DNA of 33,392 bases from Chloroflexota bacterium (GTDB lineage Bacteria > Chloroflexota > Dormibacteria > Dormibacterales > Dormibacteraceae), in the NCBI GenBank assembly GCA_005889135.1, contig VBEK01000156.1:1-33392 (forward strand), written 5' to 3'. Below the pieces are notes generated by a model. It was not told the DNA's origin. It searched no databases and worked only from the letters and a program-made list of their open reading frames with translations. Positions 30,676 through 33,392 of this stretch are shown here, one piece after another (positions within the stretch are counted from its first letter, which is position 1; each line of letters starts with the position of its first letter). A program made the translations under genes and the position numbers.

Positions 30676-30775
30676 GATAGTCGCGACTAACGGCGCTTCT
30701 CAGGCACCAAACGCGTGGATAGTCGCGACTAACGGCCGTTCTCAGGCGCCAAACGCGCGGATAGTCGCGACTATC
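30676..30775. repeat. Palindromic 42-bp-period array 3 (3 units)
   Basis: GATAGTCGCGACTA occurs at 30676, 30718 and 30760, exactly 42 bp apart. The two internal spacers are close relatives (ACGGCGCTTCTCAGGCACC... and ACGGCCGTTCTCAGGCGCC..., both ending in AAACGCG plus two bases). The last unit continues TCGAAGG, matching the TCGAGGG and TCGGGAT after the last units of arrays 1 and 2. The array lies between the helicase and the epimerase, with its last palindrome ending 21 bases before the epimerase -10. Confidence 0.95.
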
Positions 30776-30794
30776 GAAGGTCGTGAGGGCCTCT

Positions 30795-30800
30795 TAGACT
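30795..30800 (+). promoter_or_regulatory. Putative -10 of the epimerase locus (leaderless)
   Basis: TAGACT is followed by eight bases and the GTG at 30809, the same geometry as at lpdA. The expected -35 position (about 30772-30777) overlaps the edge of the last palindrome of array 3. Confidence 0.45.
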
Positions 30801-30808
30801 GGGTCTTC

Positions 30809-31824
30809 GTGGCCCGCAAACGACGAATCCTCGTCACGGGTGTGGCGCGCTGGTGGGGCGCGCTGCTGGTGCAGCGCCTGGTCGAGGACCCCGACGTCGC
30901 CGACGTCATCGGCATCGACATCCGCGAGCCTCGCTACGACCTCGGCCGCGCCGACTACCTGAAGCTGGACATCCGCCACTCCCTGATCGGCAAGCTCGTG
31001 CGGGCGGTGGGCATCGACACGGTGGTGCACACGCTGACGCGAATCGACTCCTTCGACATGGACCCGGCGCGGGCGCACGAGATGAACGTCATCGGCACGC
31101 TCAATCTTCTGGCCGGATGCGCGGGCGAGGGCAGCCCCGTGCGCAGGTTCGTCCTCAAGTCCTCGGGGCACGTCTACGGGTCGCGCTTCGACGCATCACG
31201 ATCCTCACCCTGCGCTTCAGCAACAGCCTCAACCCGCAGGAGCCGCAGCCCCTCGCGCGCTACCTCGACCTCGAGGTCGTGCCGACGGTCATCGGCTACG
31301 ACCCGCCGATCCAGCTGATCCACGTCGAGGACTGCATCGAGGCCATGGTGCTGGCGACGCGCCGAGGTGCGGGCGGCGCCTACAACATCGCCGCGCCCGG
31401 CAACGAGCCGCTCTCAACGCTGCTCGACTCGGCCGGCAAGCTGCACGCGCCGCTCCTGCCGCCGCTCGGGCTGGGCCTGGCGGCGTTCGCGATCCGCCGG
31501 GCGGGGATCGCCTTCCTCTCCCCGCAGCTCCTCGACCTCCTGCGGTGGGGCCGCACGCTGACCACGACCAAAGCGGCGCGCGAGCTCGGGTTCCGGGCCG
31601 CGCGCGACACCCGCGCCGCGTTCGAGGACTTCATTCAGCAGCGGCGAGTTCTCCGCTACGAGCCCGACCGGCACGCCTACCAGTACGAGAAGGAGCTCGA
31701 GGACTTCATCCACAGCCGCCAGGTCGCGTCCGAGAACGGCGAGGCAGCGGAGCAGGTTGAGGAGGTTACGGCTCCCCCCCGCCGCCCCCGTCGACAACCA
31801 GCACTTCGCCGTTCACGTAGCTAG
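30809..31824 (+). pseudogene. NAD-dependent epimerase/dehydratase, broken by internal deletion and frameshift
   Basis: The N-terminal part (30809 to about 31190) encodes an extended SDR: RRILVTGVARWWGALLVQRL nucleotide loop, VIGIDIREP, VVHTLTRIDSF and RRFVLKSSGHVYGS. The frame then shifts. From about 31192 a different frame continues the family sequence: ITILTLRFSNSL, VVPTVIGYDPPIQLIHVEDC and AYNIAAPGNEPLS. Relatives have roughly 45 more residues between YGS and the TxLRFxN strand, including the catalytic YxxxK. So a segment is missing and its length is not a multiple of three. In the first frame translation would end at 31318. The second part overlaps the convergent SDR gene by 59 bases. Real pseudogene or assembly error cannot be separated here. 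Confidence 0.75.
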
Positions 31825-32539
31825 CGGCGTCGGAGGCCAGGAACAGGACCGCGGCCGCGATCTCGTCCGGGACGCCGATCCGGCCCATCGGATTCTGCGC
31901 CAGGACCCGGTCCAGGATCTCCTGGTTGCCCCACAGCGCCTCCGCGAAGCGGGTCTTGACAAGCCCGGGGGCGACGGCGTTGACGCGCACCTTGCCGCCG
32001 ATCTCGCGCGCGAGCTGGCGGGTGAGCATGATCACCCCGGCCTTGGTGATGTTGTAGACGCCCAGGCCTATGCCGGGCCGCAGCCCGCCGATGCTCGAGA
32101 TGTTCACGATCGCGCCGCCGTGAGCCTCCATCCAGGCCTCGTAGACGAGCTTGGTGAGGATGAAGTACCCCCGGAGGTTGACCTCGAAGGTCTTGTCCCA
32201 CGCGGACAGCTCAGCCCCCAGCACCGGGCCGAAGTAGGGGTTGGTGCCGGCGTTGTTGACGAGGATGTCGATGCGCGAGAAGCGGGACATGACGTCCTGG
32301 ACCAGGCGCTCCATGTCCTCCTGGCGCCCGGCGTGAGCGGCGATCGGCGTCGCCTTCTCCGCGTGCCGGGCGTTGATGCGCTCGGCCTCGGCGTCCAGGT
32401 CAGCCTGCTTGCGGCTGCTCAGGACGACGTTGGCGCCGTGCTCGGCGAGGGTCTCGGCGATGGCGCTTCCGATGCCGCGGCTGGCCCCGGTGACCAGCGC
32501 GACCCTTCCGGACAGGTCGAAAAGGGAGGTCGCGGGCAC
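31766..32539 (-). CDS. SDR family oxidoreductase (classical)
   Basis: A 257-residue classical short-chain dehydrogenase of usual length. It shows the TGASRGIG nucleotide loop, LVNNAGTNP, the catalytic Ser in NISSIGG, and YNITK (the YxxxK pair). The C-terminal GRIGVPDEIAAAVLFLASDAASYVNGEVLVVDGG is as in FabG-like and glucose-dehydrogenase-like members. It reduces or oxidises a carbonyl/hydroxyl substrate with NAD(P); the substrate is unknown. GTG at 32539 lies seven bases after TATCGT on the minus strand, another leaderless candidate. It is convergent with the broken epimerase. Confidence 0.92.
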   Translation of the reverse strand: MPATSLFDLSGRVALVTGASRGIGSAIAETLAEHGANVVLSSRKQADLDAEAERINARHAEKATPIAAHAGRQEDMERLVQDVMSRFSRIDILVNNAGTNPYFGPVLGAELSAWDKTFEVNLRGYFILTKLVYEAWMEAHGGAIVNISSIGGLRPGIGLGVYNITKAGVIMLTRQLAREIGGKVRVNAVAPGLVKTRFAEALWGNQEILDRVLAQNPMGRIGVPDEIAAAVLFLASDAASYVNGEVLVVDGGGGGEP

Positions 32540-32546
32540 GACTGTT

Positions 32547-32552
32547 ACGATA
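32547..32552 (-). promoter_or_regulatory. Putative -10 of the SDR gene (leaderless)
   Basis: TATCGT on the minus strand, seven bases before the GTG at 32539. No Shine-Dalgarno sequence is visible. Confidence 0.4.
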
Positions 32553-32601
32553 ACCGCCGCTTAAATCGGAATCGGGTGGAAGGGGTAGCAGGGCGCAGTA
32601 G

Positions 32602-33051
32602 ATGGCGATCACCGGCAAGGCGGCCGAGGACATCCTCGAGCGGATCTTCGCGCCAACCACCAAACCGAGTGCCCGCGACCAGGCCGAGGAGACCCTCCGT
32701 CACCCCAAAAAGATCGTGTACGTCGCCATGTCGAACAAATCTTTCTACTGGCGCGCTCACATCCAGAAGTTCGTCCTCGACTCCGGAATGGTGCCGGTCA
32801 GCCCCTTCATGCTCTTCGACTACTACCTCATGCACACCGTGGACAAGGACGTCGTGCGTGAGGCCATGAACAACCTGCTCTCCCGCTCGGACGAGGTGTG
32901 GGTTTTCGGGCGGCTGTCGCTCGGCGTGAAGGTCCAGGTGGGGATCGCGAAGCGGCTCAGCAAGCCGGTCCGCTACTTCGACATCGCCGACCTGCCGGTG
33001 GCGGTGATGCCGATCAGCGAAGAAACCGCGCAAGAAGAGCTTCGGGACTAA
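32602..33051 (+). CDS. Small Rossmann-like protein, nucleoside 2-deoxyribosyltransferase-like
   Basis: A 149-residue protein. Its core KKIVYVAMSNKSFYWRAHIQKFVLDSGMVPVSPF..., followed by LLSRSDEVWVFGRLSLGVKVQVGIAKRLSKPVRYF, has the layout of nucleoside 2-deoxyribosyltransferase-like proteins (DUF4406-type): a first strand, a G-x-P-x-x-P loop and a DEVWVFG strand with a following Ser-x-Gly. The Glu normally found in the following helix (GM-x-x-E) is replaced here (GVKVQV), so catalytic function is doubtful. ATG 32602 is the start; AGGGG lies about 16 bases upstream, too far for a normal ribosome-binding site. Function unknown. Confidence 0.65.
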   Translation: MAITGKAAEDILERIFAPTTKPSARDQAEETLRHPKKIVYVAMSNKSFYWRAHIQKFVLDSGMVPVSPFMLFDYYLMHTVDKDVVREAMNNLLSRSDEVWVFGRLSLGVKVQVGIAKRLSKPVRYFDIADLPVAVMPISEETAQEELRD

Positions 33052-33063
33052 GACCGCGCGGTC
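33052..33063. terminator. 12-bp palindrome between convergent genes
   Basis: GACCGCGCGGTC directly follows the stop of the plus-strand gene and is three bases from the stop of the minus-strand gene. It could fold into a short GC-rich hairpin acting in both directions. No U-run is present, so evidence is weak. Confidence 0.3.
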
Positions 33064-33065
33064 GC

Positions 33066-33392
33066 CTAGCGCGCACCGCCACTGCGCCTCAGGGCCGGCC
33101 CCGCGCTCACGCGCCGGTGCCACTGCACGGGGTTGCCCAGCTCCCGCAGCGTGGGCATTGACCCCGGGCCGTCCCAGACGCGGTTCAGCACCGCCATCCC
33201 GTAGGCGTCGTAGACCGCCCTGCAGAACGCCTCGCCGCGCTGGTACTGCTGCAGCTTGAGGTCAAGCCCCGTCAGCTTCCAGATCAGCACCTCGAGCGCG
33301 CTCTTGCCGGAGGTGCGCTCCCGGTACGCCTTCTCCAGCAGGTCAAAACCAGGCAGGAGCTTGGAGCCGAGCTGGTTCATCACCAGGTTGCT
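33066..33392 (-). CDS. DUF2342-type zinc metalloprotease-like protein, C-terminal fragment
   Basis: The frame is open from the stop at 33066 to the window edge, so the 5' part lies outside. The visible 108 residues include SNLVMNQLGSKLLPGFDLLE, KLTGLDLKLQQYQRGEAFC and LNRVWDGPGSMPTLRELGNPVQWHRRV. These match the C-terminal end of the DUF2342 family (annotated as zinc-dependent metalloprotease or coenzyme F420-associated protein), common in Actinomycetota and Chloroflexota. The zinc-binding part is not in the window. It is convergent with the preceding gene. Confidence 0.7.
   Translation of the reverse strand, partial: SNLVMNQLGSKLLPGFDLLEKAYRERTSGKSALEVLIWKLTGLDLKLQQYQRGEAFCRAVYDAYGMAVLNRVWDGPGSMPTLRELGNPVQWHRRVSAGPALRRSGGAR

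Noticed and set aside
13414-30775. A repeat-peptide gene (14-residue period with IVATN) encoded by the arrays
   Set aside because: One plus-strand frame is open through arrays 1 and 3 and most of array 2, and 42 is a multiple of three. But there is no start codon with a ribosome-binding site, the inserted A in the last unit of array 2 breaks the frame, and the signal follows from the palindrome. Kept as a remote possibility only.

Overview
This 33.4 kb window is GC-rich bacterial chromosome from a soil-type, probably aerobic, heterotrophic organism. Fused E1 alpha/beta, a HelY/Mtr4-like helicase, a DUF2342-type protein, frequent GTG/TTG starts and apparently leaderless promoters point to Actinomycetota, Chloroflexota or a neighbouring candidate phylum such as Dormibacterota. 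That placement is inference; no rRNA or marker gene is present. I saw no phage, IS element, tRNA or CRISPR locus.

Layout. 1-1480: a truncated citrate synthase overlapping a complete paralogue. 1369-3938: two multi-spanning GT-C-type membrane glycosyltransferase-like proteins. 4140-8969: a complete 2-oxoacid dehydrogenase operon (E3, fused E1 alpha-beta, E2); the E2 linker is built of three perfect-length 75-bp repeats carrying a palindromic element. 9018-10969: a methyltransferase facing a GT2 glycosyltransferase. 11167-13385: a GlcG/HbpS-like protein, a ThpR-like RNA phosphodiesterase, an NAD(P)-binding protein and a two-helix membrane protein. 13543-16978 (minus): acyl-CoA dehydrogenase, MFS transporter and an agmatinase-family ureohydrolase, tightly coupled. 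17278-19948: CvpA-like membrane protein, ParA-like ATPase with a small downstream partner candidate, a 33-residue membrane peptide candidate and an MBL-fold protein. 27860-19961 (minus): a peptide ABC transporter operon running into pyrimidine genes, with the last ATPase fused in frame to orotate phosphoribosyltransferase, then dihydroorotase and a lipoprotein. 27947-33392: DUF503 protein, DSHCT helicase, a broken epimerase, an SDR, a small Rossmann-like protein and the 3' end of a DUF2342-type gene.

The most unusual feature is a family of intergenic arrays at three places (13414-13513, 16996-17264, 30676-30775). Each is built from the perfect palindrome TAGTCGCGACTA at an exact 42-bp period (four turns of B-DNA), with 28-bp semi-conserved spacers, a constant orientation on the plus strand and a distinctive last unit. 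Thirteen units occur here, in 3, 7 and 3 copies. Two arrays abut predicted promoters, and one lies about 0.9 kb from a ParA gene. They fit neither CRISPR nor any repeat family I can name.

Other points: several genes share a -10 hexamer placed 6-8 bases before the start codon, suggesting routine leaderless transcription. The OppF-PyrE fusion and the internally deleted epimerase are both abrupt junctions that may be real or may be assembly errors. The MBL protein lacks the metal-binding Asp of its HxHxDH motif, and the complete citrate synthase has Glu at the catalytic Asp position.
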